Notes: generated from the letters alone by a model not told the origin. A stretch of 6,924 bases of DNA from Candidatus Jordarchaeum madagascarense (GCA_019056875.1 DXJA01000274.1:1-6924), one strand, 5' to 3'. Positions 1 through 4,745 are shown, numbered from the stretch's first letter. Numbers and translations are program-made.

Positions 1-77
1 AGCTTCCGCGTTTCTGTATTTACTTCTTTCAGATTAGGCGTGATAGGCTTTTGCTTTTTAGAATTTTTTCTCTCCCT

Positions 78-95
78 AAAAAAAGACTAAAGTCT
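78..95 (-). terminator. Possible terminator downstream of the 106-aa gene
   Basis: On the minus strand AGACT-TT-AGTCT (84-95) is followed directly by seven T (78-84). The stem is short and its loop too tight to pair fully, so the T-run is the stronger signal; archaeal termination relies mainly on T-runs. It lies about 85 bases past the stop of the gene at 181-501, which would fit the end of that transcript. Confidence 0.28.
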
Positions 96-180
96 CCTAT
101 TTTTAGAATTTATATGGGTCTATGTTGTCAGGCTATTCGTCTTTAAAGCTTGGATGATGTGTTTCCAGCAGGTTCTGTAG

Positions 181-501
181 TTATTTGCATAGGTTTTGGA
201 TTTTGTCTATGAGCTTATGTCCGGCGTTTGTCAACAGTTTAGGATCTTCTAGGTCGACCTTGGGTTCTCCTAGAAGTTCTAATATGGCTCCGTTTTTAGC
301 GTCTTTTAATTTAACAAGAAAATCTGTGCCAAGGGATTTGAGTGACATGCTTGTGGTGAGTTTAATTTGGGCAGAATCCTTGCCTTTAGTAACGTCGGTT
401 ACTTTCGCTTTAATGGCTTCAGAAGCTTTTTGAATAATTTTTTTGTCAAGAATCTCTTTCATGGACCATTTTGGTATTAATAATTTCTCTATAAATTCCA
501 T
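181..501 (-). CDS. Hypothetical protein, 106 aa
   Basis: I do not recognise this protein. It is soluble, with no signal peptide or membrane segment, and rich in Lys. The first ~35 residues look helical and include WSMKEILDKKIIQKASEAI. An alternating hydrophobic stretch at about 36-80 (AQIKLTTSMSL, GAILELLGEP) suggests beta strands, and an amphipathic helix ends the chain (HKLIDKIQNLCK). Helix, antiparallel strands and terminal helix would fit a small SRPBCC/Bet v1-like fold, but this is only a guess from pattern. The ATG start is well supported by AGGTGA at 509-514 with a 7-base spacer. A TATA-like box at 541-548 would give a leader of about 20 bases, so the gene probably has its own promoter. 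It lies 130 bases downstream of the PH-like gene on the same strand. Confidence 0.75.
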   Translation of the reverse strand: MEFIEKLLIPKWSMKEILDKKIIQKASEAIKAKVTDVTKGKDSAQIKLTTSMSLKSLGTDFLVKLKDAKNGAILELLGEPKVDLEDPKLLTNAGHKLIDKIQNLCK

Positions 502-540
502 TTTCGAGTCACCTTTTAAAGTAAGTTATAATCGAGAAGA

Positions 541-548
541 GATATAAA
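541..548 (-). promoter_or_regulatory. TATA box of the 106-aa gene
   Basis: The minus strand reads TTTTATATC here, close to the archaeal box A consensus. Transcription would start near 518-522, just ahead of the AGGTGA ribosome binding site at 509-514, leaving a short conventional leader before the ATG at 501. Surrounding DNA is A+T rich, so chance TATA matches are common. Confidence 0.4.
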
Positions 549-563
549 ACATTATATTATACG

Positions 564-591
564 GAATAATAGTACTTATCCATTATTATTC
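564..591. repeat. 8-bp inverted repeat upstream of the 106-aa gene
   Basis: GAATAATA (564-571) and TATTATTC (584-591) are perfect inverted copies with a 12-base spacer. They lie just upstream of the TATA-like box at 541-548, a position where archaeal activators can bind. Alternatively this is a weak hairpin near the 3' end of the transcript from 632-1063. The arms are A+T only apart from the outer G/C, so chance is possible. Confidence 0.25.
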
Positions 592-631
592 TTTTAGGAG
601 GCACAAGGTTTAAGGGGTTTCAGTATTTTGT

Positions 632-1063
632 TTATTTTCTAATAATGCTGAAGGGGATGCTCAGTTCCGTGGTTAGTTTTTTCAATCCTTCCAGGTTATC
701 GAATCGTAGGTTCCACTTGTACTTTTTTCCATCATAGGTTTTTATTATCATTAGGTATCCATATATGGTTACTCTGCGCCAGTAGGTATTTACTACTATT
801 TCTTCAATCTCATAGAGGGGGATCGCATAACTTCCCTTAATGCTTTCCACCACTTTGCTTACATATTTCCAGTTTATGATCTGGGATTCGGGATTTATTT
901 CCGGCGGTGGGTTTTTCAGGATTTCTAGACCTCGGAATATTATTATTCTGTAGTTTGTGACCACGAACAAGTGTTTCATCTGAGGAATCCTTGGTCTCCT
1001 TGGAACCGTAATAAATATGCCGTGTATTTTTTCAGGATAGGTAAATGCATCATCCAATTTCAT
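632..1063 (-). CDS. PH/GRAM-like domain protein, 143 aa (paralog of the gene at 2414-2830)
   Basis: A single soluble domain with the strand pattern seen in small prokaryotic PH/GRAM-like proteins. The first hairpin is HLFVVTNYRIIIFRG (31-45), matching the familiar 'LFVTNKRLIF' pattern. Further strands are IEEIVVNT (86-93) and YLMIIKTYDGKKYKWNLRF (103-121), followed by a C-terminal helix (NLEGLKKLTTEL, 123-134). It aligns colinearly with the product of 2414-2830: both have PRR near residue 20, VNT near 91, and KW-LRF--LE before the last helix. The role is unknown; such domains bind lipids or partner proteins in other systems. The start is ambiguous. The ATG at 1063 has GAGGG immediately against it, so it would be read near-leaderless from the TATA box at 1090-1099. 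A TTG at 1055-1057 (codon 3) has the same GAGGG at a better 6-base distance. There is no membrane segment or signal peptide. Confidence 0.8.
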   Translation of the reverse strand: MKLDDAFTYPEKIHGIFITVPRRPRIPQMKHLFVVTNYRIIIFRGLEILKNPPPEINPESQIINWKYVSKVVESIKGSYAIPLYEIEEIVVNTYWRRVTIYGYLMIIKTYDGKKYKWNLRFDNLEGLKKLTTELSIPFSIIRK

Positions 1064-1089
1064 CCCTCAATTGTATTAAATGTTTGGCA

Positions 1090-1099
1090 ATTTATAAAT
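1090..1099 (-). promoter_or_regulatory. TATA box of the 143-aa PH-like gene
   Basis: TTTATAAAT lies about 25 bases before a predicted start near 1068-1070, only a few bases upstream of the ATG at 1063. That predicts a very short leader or leaderless mRNA. The core is palindromic, so orientation rests on position relative to the gene. Confidence 0.42.
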
Positions 1100-1117
1100 C
1101 TAAAGTATTTCGGAATT

Positions 1118-1125
1118 CTTATATT
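1118..1125 (+). promoter_or_regulatory. TATA box of the MoaD-like/binding-protein operon
   Basis: CTTATATT in the divergent intergenic region places a plus-strand start near 1146-1148, giving a leader of about 55 bases that contains the GGGTGA ribosome binding site (1189-1194) seven bases before the ATG at 1202. The predicted start falls inside the palindrome at 1139-1152. Confidence 0.4.
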
Positions 1126-1138
1126 CTCCCAATTATTG

Positions 1139-1152
1139 TTCACAATTGTGAA
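1139..1152. promoter_or_regulatory. Perfect 14-bp palindrome, candidate operator
   Basis: TTCACAATTGTGAA equals its own reverse complement. A second, offset inverted pair, CCAATT (1129-1134) and AATTGG (1151-1156), overlaps it. The palindrome covers the predicted start site of the operon at 1202, where a dimeric archaeal repressor would block polymerase. No regulator gene is identifiable nearby, so the binding protein is unknown. Confidence 0.45.
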
Positions 1153-1201
1153 TTGGAAAAAAATGCTCCACAATACCGAAAAATGCCAGGGTGACTTATA
1201 G

Positions 1202-1468
1202 ATGATAAAGGTGAAATTCCTGACCCTGCTCCGAGAAATCGTTGGAGAGGGAGCCATAGAAACCGAAAAAAAGGAAACCATTTCATTACTCATCGAGCAT
1301 CTATGCCAGAAATACGGGAAAAAGTTTAGTGACGCAATACTAGAAGAAAAGGGATCTCTGAAAGAACATGTTAAAATATTTCTAAACGGAAAAGAGGTAA
1401 ACAGCCCAGACAAAAGAATAAATGAGGGTGATACGATTCTAATGTTTGTACCAGTAGCAGGGGGTTAA
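1202..1468 (+). CDS. MoaD/ThiS/SAMP-like small sulfur-carrier or ubiquitin-like protein, 88 aa
   Basis: A beta-grasp protein of usual MoaD length. It opens with IKVKFLTLLREIVGE, typical of MoaD-like first strands, has a middle helix (TISLLIEHLCQKYG), then HVKIFLNGKEV and INEGDTILMFVPVAGG. The chain ends exactly in Gly-Gly, as needed for adenylation by an E1-like enzyme (MoeB/UbaA type) and then thiocarboxylation or conjugation. In archaea such proteins serve molybdopterin synthesis, tRNA thiolation, or SAMP protein tagging; the sequence does not decide among these. No moaE, moeB or thiazole gene is in the window. The ATG has GGGTGA at 1189-1194 with a 7-base spacer. It is the first gene of an operon with the binding-protein gene, 4 bases downstream, whose ribosome binding site overlaps the last Gly codons. 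I withhold a gene symbol because a specific role cannot be assigned. Confidence 0.9.
   Translation: MIKVKFLTLLREIVGEGAIETEKKETISLLIEHLCQKYGKKFSDAILEEKGSLKEHVKIFLNGKEVNSPDKRINEGDTILMFVPVAGG
1460..1465 (+). promoter_or_regulatory. Ribosome binding site overlapping the Gly-Gly codons, fixes a TTG start
   Basis: GGGGGT spans most of the final GGG-GGT codons of the MoaD-like gene and lies 7 bases before the TTG at 1473. It matches the archaeal anti-SD (GGAGGT) with one mismatch. The nearby ATG at 1477 is out of frame, so the TTG is the start of the second gene. Confidence 0.55.
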
Positions 1469-1472
1469 ATAA

Positions 1473-2390
1473 TTGAATGAACTCAGAATAGGTTACTTAC
1501 CCACAATGTATCACACCTCCTACATTCTAAAAAGTGGAGAATGGGGAGAGAAGCAGTCAGACCTAAAGGTTGATTGGAGGCTGTACGCTACCGGACCCGC
1601 TATGACTGAGGCATTCAGTAAAAAAGATATTGACATAGGATACATTGGTCTACCTCCAGCAATGATTGCCATAGATCGGGGGGTTCCAATAATTTGTGTG
1701 AGCGGAGGTCACGTGGAAGGCACGGTGATGATAGCCACAAAAAAATACAACCCGTTAAAAGAATATGGAGAAGTCCACAGGGTCTTAGAGCAATTCGTGG
1801 GCAAGAAAATAGGCACCCCCTCCCGAGGATCAATACATGACGTCATCCTTCGTGACCTAATTGAAAAACTAGATTTAAAGGGTGTCACAGTAGAAAATTA
1901 TGAGTGGGCAGAGTTCCTTCCAGAAGCCCTTGAAAACGGGCAAATAGACGCCGCAGTGGGAACCCCATCACTGTTAGTAGCTGCTTCCCAGCAGATGGAG
2001 GTGAAAATGGTTTTACCCCCAGATGTGCTTTGGCCTAATAATCCCAGCTATGGTATACTGATTAGAAAGGAGTTGGAGAAAGAGGCCCCGCTGATTATGG
2101 AATTTCTAAAGGAACATAAAAAAGCTTGCACCCTCATCCGGGAAAAACCCAGCGAGGCCGCCAAAATGGTTTCCAGAGAAATAAGGGGATTAAATGTAGA
2201 TTTTGTTGAGAAAACTTATGCCGTCTCCCCCAAATACTGCGCCCTACTCTCCCGTGAATACATAGAATCAACCATGGCCTTTTTGCCAGTCCTTAAAAAG
2301 CTCGGATACCTCAAACAACATCTGCAAGAAAAAGATATCTTCGAAACAAAATACGTTAAAAAGATTCATCCCGAGGCCCCCCACTACTAG
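1473..2390 (+). CDS. SsuA/NMT1/THI5-type solute-binding-protein fold without signal peptide, 305 aa
   Basis: The pattern matches the NitT/TauT binding-protein family (COG0715-like). There is an initial strand ELRIGYLPTM, then IDIGYIGLPPAMIAIDRG (53-70) and IICVSGGHVEGTVMIA (73-88). The second lobe has VGKKIGTPSRGSIHDVIL (109-126) and ENGQIDAAVGTPSLL (154-168), and the C-terminal helices include SREYIESTMAFLPVLKKLGYL. Classical members are exported lipoproteins or periplasmic proteins serving an ABC permease. Here the mature fold starts at residue 3 with no signal peptide, lipobox or anchor, and no permease or ATPase is nearby, so it is probably cytoplasmic. Known cytoplasmic relatives of this fold include the THI5 pyrimidine synthase and menaquinone enzymes such as MqnA/MqnD. 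A Cys-rich motif like that of THI5 is not present (single Cys at 75, 219, 256). TTG start, supported by the site at 1460-1465. Ligand and reaction are unknown; pairing with a MoaD-like protein suggests sulfur or cofactor chemistry, as inference only. Confidence 0.85.
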   Translation: MNELRIGYLPTMYHTSYILKSGEWGEKQSDLKVDWRLYATGPAMTEAFSKKDIDIGYIGLPPAMIAIDRGVPIICVSGGHVEGTVMIATKKYNPLKEYGEVHRVLEQFVGKKIGTPSRGSIHDVILRDLIEKLDLKGVTVENYEWAEFLPEALENGQIDAAVGTPSLLVAASQQMEVKMVLPPDVLWPNNPSYGILIRKELEKEAPLIMEFLKEHKKACTLIREKPSEAAKMVSREIRGLNVDFVEKTYAVSPKYCALLSREYIESTMAFLPVLKKLGYLKQHLQEKDIFETKYVKKIHPEAPHY

Positions 2391-2401
2391 AAAGAAGGCA
2401 A

Positions 2402-2421
2402 TATTTTGTCTCATTATTTTT
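2402..2421 (+). terminator. T-rich terminator region of the operon
   Basis: Two T-runs (2404-2407 and 2417-2421) follow the TAG at 2388-2390 without a hairpin, a layout usual for archaeal termination. The second run lies inside the 3' end of the convergent PH-like gene; only 23 bases separate the two stop codons. Confidence 0.33.
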
Positions 2422-2830
2422 CGACATAGTTTACCCCGAGTTTTTTCACGGTTTCTCTGAATTTTTCTAGGTCCTCGAATCTCAGATCCCATTTGGTTTT
2501 CTTTTTCTTTGTCGCAATTTTTAGGTAATAGCCGAAGGTTTCTTCCTTGAAAGGTGAAGTGTTCACCTCCACTCCGGATATTTCCCCGAGTTCAAAGCAG
2601 TAATTGTTTTCATGCATTTCAACTATTTTATCGAGTTCTTCGCGGTTAAAGACGCTTTGAGTCATAATCGGTTCCGAAGCACGCTTTTTCAGATAACCTC
2701 TACCTTTTGACAAAAAAATCATTCTCCTATCTGTAATTAAAAGAAGTGATAAAGTCGTGGGATATAACCTTCTAGGTAAAATAAAGAATCGAGCAATTAT
2801 CTCTTCCTTATCTGAACTTTTTTTAATCAT
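2414..2830 (-). CDS. PH/GRAM-like domain protein, 138 aa (paralog of the gene at 632-1063)
   Basis: Same architecture as the 143-aa protein: PRR at 19-21, hairpin SLLLITDRRMIFLSKG (28-43), a variable basic middle, then ISGVEVNT (84-91), YYLKIATKKKKTKWDLRF (101-118) and the helix EDLEKFRETVKKL (119-131). From Tyr-77 (Tyr-79 in the other protein) onward about 50 residues align without a gap, so the two are paralogs. This copy has a longer basic linker (KGRGYLKKRASE) and a single Cys-78. It is soluble and its function is unknown; binding of lipid or a partner protein is inferred from the fold class. The ATG has AGGTGAT at 2834-2840 with a short 3-base spacer. It ends 23 bases from the convergent operon and starts 64 bases after the PIN gene on the same strand with no clear terminator between, so read-through from the toxin-antitoxin operon is possible. 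Confidence 0.8.
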   Translation of the reverse strand: MIKKSSDKEEIIARFFILPRRLYPTTLSLLLITDRRMIFLSKGRGYLKKRASEPIMTQSVFNREELDKIVEMHENNYCFELGEISGVEVNTSPFKEETFGYYLKIATKKKKTKWDLRFEDLEKFRETVKKLGVNYVEK

Positions 2831-2894
2831 TTAATCACCTAGAGAACACATAAAGGATAGTTAATTGGTTCATCCACCTGCTGAGGCTTACTAC

Positions 2895-3347
2895 CTATTG
2901 TTGAAAATTCTTCTTTTCGGAGGATTTTAGACTGATCAGTTTTTGGGGAGTTAACCTTGTGATTCCTGGGATTTTGTCAAAAACGTCATCCGTTGAGATA
3001 ATGGTGTGATCTGGCACTTGGTTGAGTGCAGTCGCCGCGTAGTAGGCGTCGAAAACAGACGTGATTTTATACTGTTTCATAAGGGTGAATGCGAGAAGGT
3101 CGATTTCTGATGTGGTTTCAAGAAACTTGAGATTGTTTATAGCGGTGAGGGCGGCGACTCTCGCTATGTAATCATCGATTGAAACACCTTCTCTAGCCGA
3201 TACATAGTACAGTTCGTGGAACACTTCCCTTGATGAATAAACTAGGCCTAACTCTCCCTGATCAATCATACTCATAATAGTCTCTGCCACAGTTTTTAAC
3301 CGATTAGTGAGCTTCACATAAGCGTAAAGCGTGTCTGTTTCAATCAT
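2895..3347 (-). CDS. vapC: PIN-domain ribonuclease toxin, VapC-type, 150 aa
   Basis: PIN-domain nuclease, toxin half of a type II system; relatives cleave specific RNAs such as tRNA using a Mg2+ site of three or four acidic residues. The expected residues are present: Asp-5 in the first strand (MIETDTLYAYV), Glu-45 in SSREVFHELYYV, Asp-100 in SVFDAYYAATAL, and Asp-120/121 in IISTDDVFDKI before the usual IPGITRL ending. Length and order match an intact, probably active VapC; the last ~12 residues are a polar tail. The start is taken at the ATG at 3345-3347, which overlaps the antitoxin TGA by one base (TGATG), a coupling layout. The preceding TTG at 3348-3350 would add one Met and is less likely. 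GAGGAG occurs 12 bases upstream inside the antitoxin gene, consistent with coupling rather than independent initiation. Confidence 0.88.
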   Translation of the reverse strand: MIETDTLYAYVKLTNRLKTVAETIMSMIDQGELGLVYSSREVFHELYYVSAREGVSIDDYIARVAALTAINNLKFLETTSEIDLLAFTLMKQYKITSVFDAYYAATALNQVPDHTIISTDDVFDKIPGITRLTPQKLISLKSSEKKNFQQ

Positions 3348-3595
3348 CAAGCCTGTTTTCTCCTCTTAGCCCTTTTCAAGGCGTCTTCCATCGCAGCATT
3401 TTCCGCCAATTCTTTGAGTTCTCTTCTTTCCAGGTCTGAAGATAACCACTGTCTGGCAACTTCGAGAGGCTTCTTTGGAATCGGGACGACCACAAAAAAT
3501 GAGCCGGCGGGGATAACAATAGCCCTAGTTTCCTTCAAACCCAAGGCTTTGGGTATGGTCATTCTGCCCTTACCATCAATTTTAACCACAGACAT
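3347..3595 (-). CDS. vapB: AbrB/MazE-type antitoxin, VapB-like, 82 aa
   Basis: N-terminal swapped-hairpin DNA-binding domain: VVKIDGKGRMTIPKALGL (3-20) followed by TRAIVIPAGSFFVVVPIP (23-40), the standard AbrB pattern with GKGRMTIPK at its core. The C-terminal half is a charged helix (LEVARQWLSSDLERRELKEL) ending in a basic tail, which in this family wraps the PIN toxin and blocks its active site. The dimer usually represses its own promoter, with toxin as corepressor. I place the start at the ATG at 3593-3595, preceded by GAGGG at 3604-3608 with an 8-base spacer. An in-frame TTG at 3608-3610 would add MRENF, but it overlaps the ribosome binding site and is unlikely. An 11-bp direct repeat upstream (3620-3666) is a candidate operator. 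It is the first gene of the pair. Confidence 0.88.
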   Translation of the reverse strand: MSVVKIDGKGRMTIPKALGLKETRAIVIPAGSFFVVVPIPKKPLEVARQWLSSDLERRELKELAENAAMEDALKRAKRRKQA

Positions 3596-3619
3596 AAAAT
3601 TTTCCCTCAAAACAATAAA

Positions 3620-3666
3620 TTATCCCAAAAATATTAATTTTTCCCTAAATTTTTGTTATCCCAAAA
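3620..3666. promoter_or_regulatory. Direct repeat, candidate VapBC operator
   Basis: TTATCCCAAAA occurs at 3620-3630 and again at 3656-3666, exactly repeated 36 bp apart. On the coding (minus) strand it reads TTTTGGGATAA. The antitoxin-proximal copy lies between a weak TATA-like stretch (AATTAATATT, around 3630-3640) and a predicted start near 3608; the other lies upstream of the TATA. Autoregulation is the norm for this family. The distal copy is inside the 40-codon ORF. Confidence 0.4.
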
Positions 3667-3756
3667 TTCGTTTAATTCTTTCCGCCCAAATCCTCTTAAA
3701 GACGCAAAAACAATTCCCCAATTCCAAGTTCTTTCTTTCCTATAATCCCTCTGCAT
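3634..3756 (-). CDS. Small ORF, 40 aa, upstream of vapBC
   Basis: Reading the minus strand from ATG at 3754-3756 gives 40 codons ending in TAA at 3634-3636. The peptide starts MQRDYRKERTWNWGIVFASL and ends FWDNKNLGKN; it is basic, has three Trp, and lacks a membrane segment or signal. I recognise no family. Support comes from initiation signals: GGGAGGT at 3762-3768, a full match to the archaeal anti-SD, with a 5-base spacer, and a TATA-like stretch at 3800-3809 that would put the start near 3778 and give a leader of about 20 bases. It ends 38 bases before the vapB start on the same strand, so it could be the first gene of that operon or a leader peptide. The short length means chance is not excluded. 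Confidence 0.45.
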   Translation of the reverse strand: MQRDYRKERTWNWGIVFASLRGFGRKELNEFWDNKNLGKN

Positions 3757-3761
3757 AAACA

Positions 3762-3768
3762 ACCTCCC
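3762..3768 (-). promoter_or_regulatory. Strong ribosome binding site of the 40-aa ORF
   Basis: The minus strand reads GGGAGGT followed by TGTTT and ATG. It is the best anti-SD match among the minus-strand genes here, yet it lies in DNA that carries no conventional long gene. Confidence 0.5.
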
Positions 3769-3799
3769 ACATAATAGATTAATTTTCGCTAAAAAATTT

Positions 3800-3807
3800 T
3801 TTATATA
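3800..3807 (+). promoter_or_regulatory. Consensus TATA box between divergent genes
   Basis: TTTATATA on the plus strand is an exact archaeal box A match, next to a perfect AAAAAATTTTTT palindrome (3791-3802). Read rightward it predicts a start near 3828-3832 and an ~85-base leader for the HD gene at 3915. The minus strand reads AATATATAAA over the same bases and fits the 40-aa ORF. It may work in both directions. Confidence 0.42.
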
Positions 3808-3914
3808 TTAGGTTTACCCAAATTATTTGTTTCTATCTCCGTTTTAATTCTGTTTATTTTTGTGTCGATGTAAAATAGTAAGATTTAAGAAAAATGGGAT
3901 ATTTTATTTAGGTT

Positions 3915-4469
3915 ATGTTAACCCGGGATGAAGCTTTGAAATTGGTTAATAAACATCTTAAAGATGATAAATTGGTTAAGCATGTTCTGGCTGTTGAGGC
4001 TATAATGCGGAACTTAGCCAAACATTTGGGAGAGGATGAAGAACTCTGGGGAATATTGGGTTTAGTTCATGATTTGGATTATCAAGAAACCATGAATTCT
4101 CCTGAGATTCACACCACCAAAACGGTAGAGTATATCCAAGGACTGGTCCCTGAAAGCGTGATTAACGCGGTTAAAGCACACAATTACGAGTATACCAAGG
4201 TTGAACCACAAACGAAGCTGGAAAAGGGACTAATTTGCTCAGACGCCGTATCGGGATTGGTAATAGCCGCAGCCCTCGTTATGCCCACCAAAAAGTTGGA
4301 ACAAGTCAGAGTTGAAACACTCAAGAAGAAGTTTAAAGACAAGACCTTTGCCGCAGCAACCGGCAGGGACAGAATCAGGGTCTGCGAGGAAATCGGAGTA
4401 CCACTAACAGAATTCTTAAGAATAAGTTTAGAAGCCCTACAAAAAATTTCCGAGAAATTAGGATTCTAA
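3915..4469 (+). CDS. HD-domain metal-dependent phosphohydrolase, 184 aa
   Basis: A complete single HD domain of the small archaeal type (COG2316/HDIG-like). The metal and phosphate ligands follow the family order: His-23 in LVKHVLAVEAIM, the HD pair His-52/Asp-53 in LGLVHDLDYQE, His-66 in SPEIHTTKTVEYI, His-89 in VKAHNYEY, and Asp-110 in GLICSDAVSGLV. All are present, so activity is expected on a phosphomonoester, nucleotide or cyclic nucleotide; the substrate cannot be read from the sequence. The C-terminal third is helical (EALQKISEKL at the end). Cytoplasmic. The ATG has only a weak TAGGT almost touching it, so translation may be leaderless (from GATTTAAG near 3882-3889) or use a long leader from the TATA at 3800. 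The gene stands alone, divergent from the toxin-antitoxin unit, and nothing nearby suggests a pathway. Confidence 0.87.
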   Translation: MLTRDEALKLVNKHLKDDKLVKHVLAVEAIMRNLAKHLGEDEELWGILGLVHDLDYQETMNSPEIHTTKTVEYIQGLVPESVINAVKAHNYEYTKVEPQTKLEKGLICSDAVSGLVIAAALVMPTKKLEQVRVETLKKKFKDKTFAAATGRDRIRVCEEIGVPLTEFLRISLEALQKISEKLGF

Positions 4470-4517
4470 AAAAGTCAAAAATTTTGGACGCATAGAAAAA
4501 CTGTACATATTTGAATC

Positions 4518-4569
4518 GCTCCAAAAAAATGACCAAGCAAATAAGTAAGTGATTAGGAACATTTGGAGC
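4518..4569. repeat. Inverted repeat with bulge in intergenic DNA
   Basis: GCTCCAAA (4518-4525) is inverted as TTTGGAGC (4562-4569). Allowing four A to bulge, the adjoining TG and CA add two pairs for a 10-bp stem around a loop of about 30 bases. No T-run follows on the plus strand; on the minus strand five T occur at 4496-4500, some 17 bases beyond the stem. Function is unknown. Confidence 0.35.
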
Positions 4570-4695
4570 AGAAACAAAATAAAAAAGCTTTCACCCACCA
4601 AAAAGAACATCAGAAAGCCGAAACAGAATCGTAACTCACACACAGATTGTATAATTTAATTTTTCGGATGCTGCTTTCGACACCGATATACAAAT

Positions 4696-4745
4696 AAAAA
4701 AAGATCAGAGGACAAGGTTACCGAATAATCGGTTAAGAGTCCTCT
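4696..4745 (-). terminator. Hairpin plus T-run terminator of the beta-helix gene
   Basis: On the minus strand, 9 bases after the TGA at 4755-4757, AGAGGAC (4739-4745) pairs with GTCCTCT (4707-4713), enclosing an inner CCGA/TCGG hairpin with a 4-base loop (4721-4732). GATC and seven T (4696-4702) follow. The layout is that of a bacterial intrinsic terminator and is well placed to end this transcript. Confidence 0.65.

Noticed and set aside
3..146. Open plus-strand frame of 47 codons running in from the left edge
   Set aside because: The translation is rich in Phe, Arg, Leu and Cys without recognisable motifs, and the T-rich DNA makes open frames likely. It could be a gene tail, but nothing supports that.
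145..180. Possible C/D-box small RNA (GGATGATG)
   Set aside because: A C-box-like motif occurs, but there is no CTGA D box at a suitable distance.
185..433. Plus-strand frame opposite the 106-aa gene
   Set aside because: It is antisense to a gene with a good ribosome binding site and TATA box; no initiation signal of its own.
596..601. AGGAGG on the plus strand, a strong anti-SD match
   Set aside because: No ATG, GTG or TTG follows within a usable distance, and the next bases hold no open frame of interest.
1060..1413. Minus-strand frame opposite the MoaD-like gene
   Set aside because: Low-complexity Ser/Phe/Asn-rich shadow of a clearly recognisable gene.
1473..2390. Assignment as THI5 (HMP-P synthase) or as a molybdate/tungstate binding protein
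   Set aside because: The THI5 Cys-rich motif is absent, and the motifs fit the SsuA/NitT group rather than ModA/WtpA; the fold alone does not set the ligand.
4458..4643. Hydrophobic 61-codon minus-strand frame, possible membrane peptide
   Set aside because: GTG start with no ribosome binding site, Phe-rich because it lies opposite A-runs, and overlaps the end of the HD gene.
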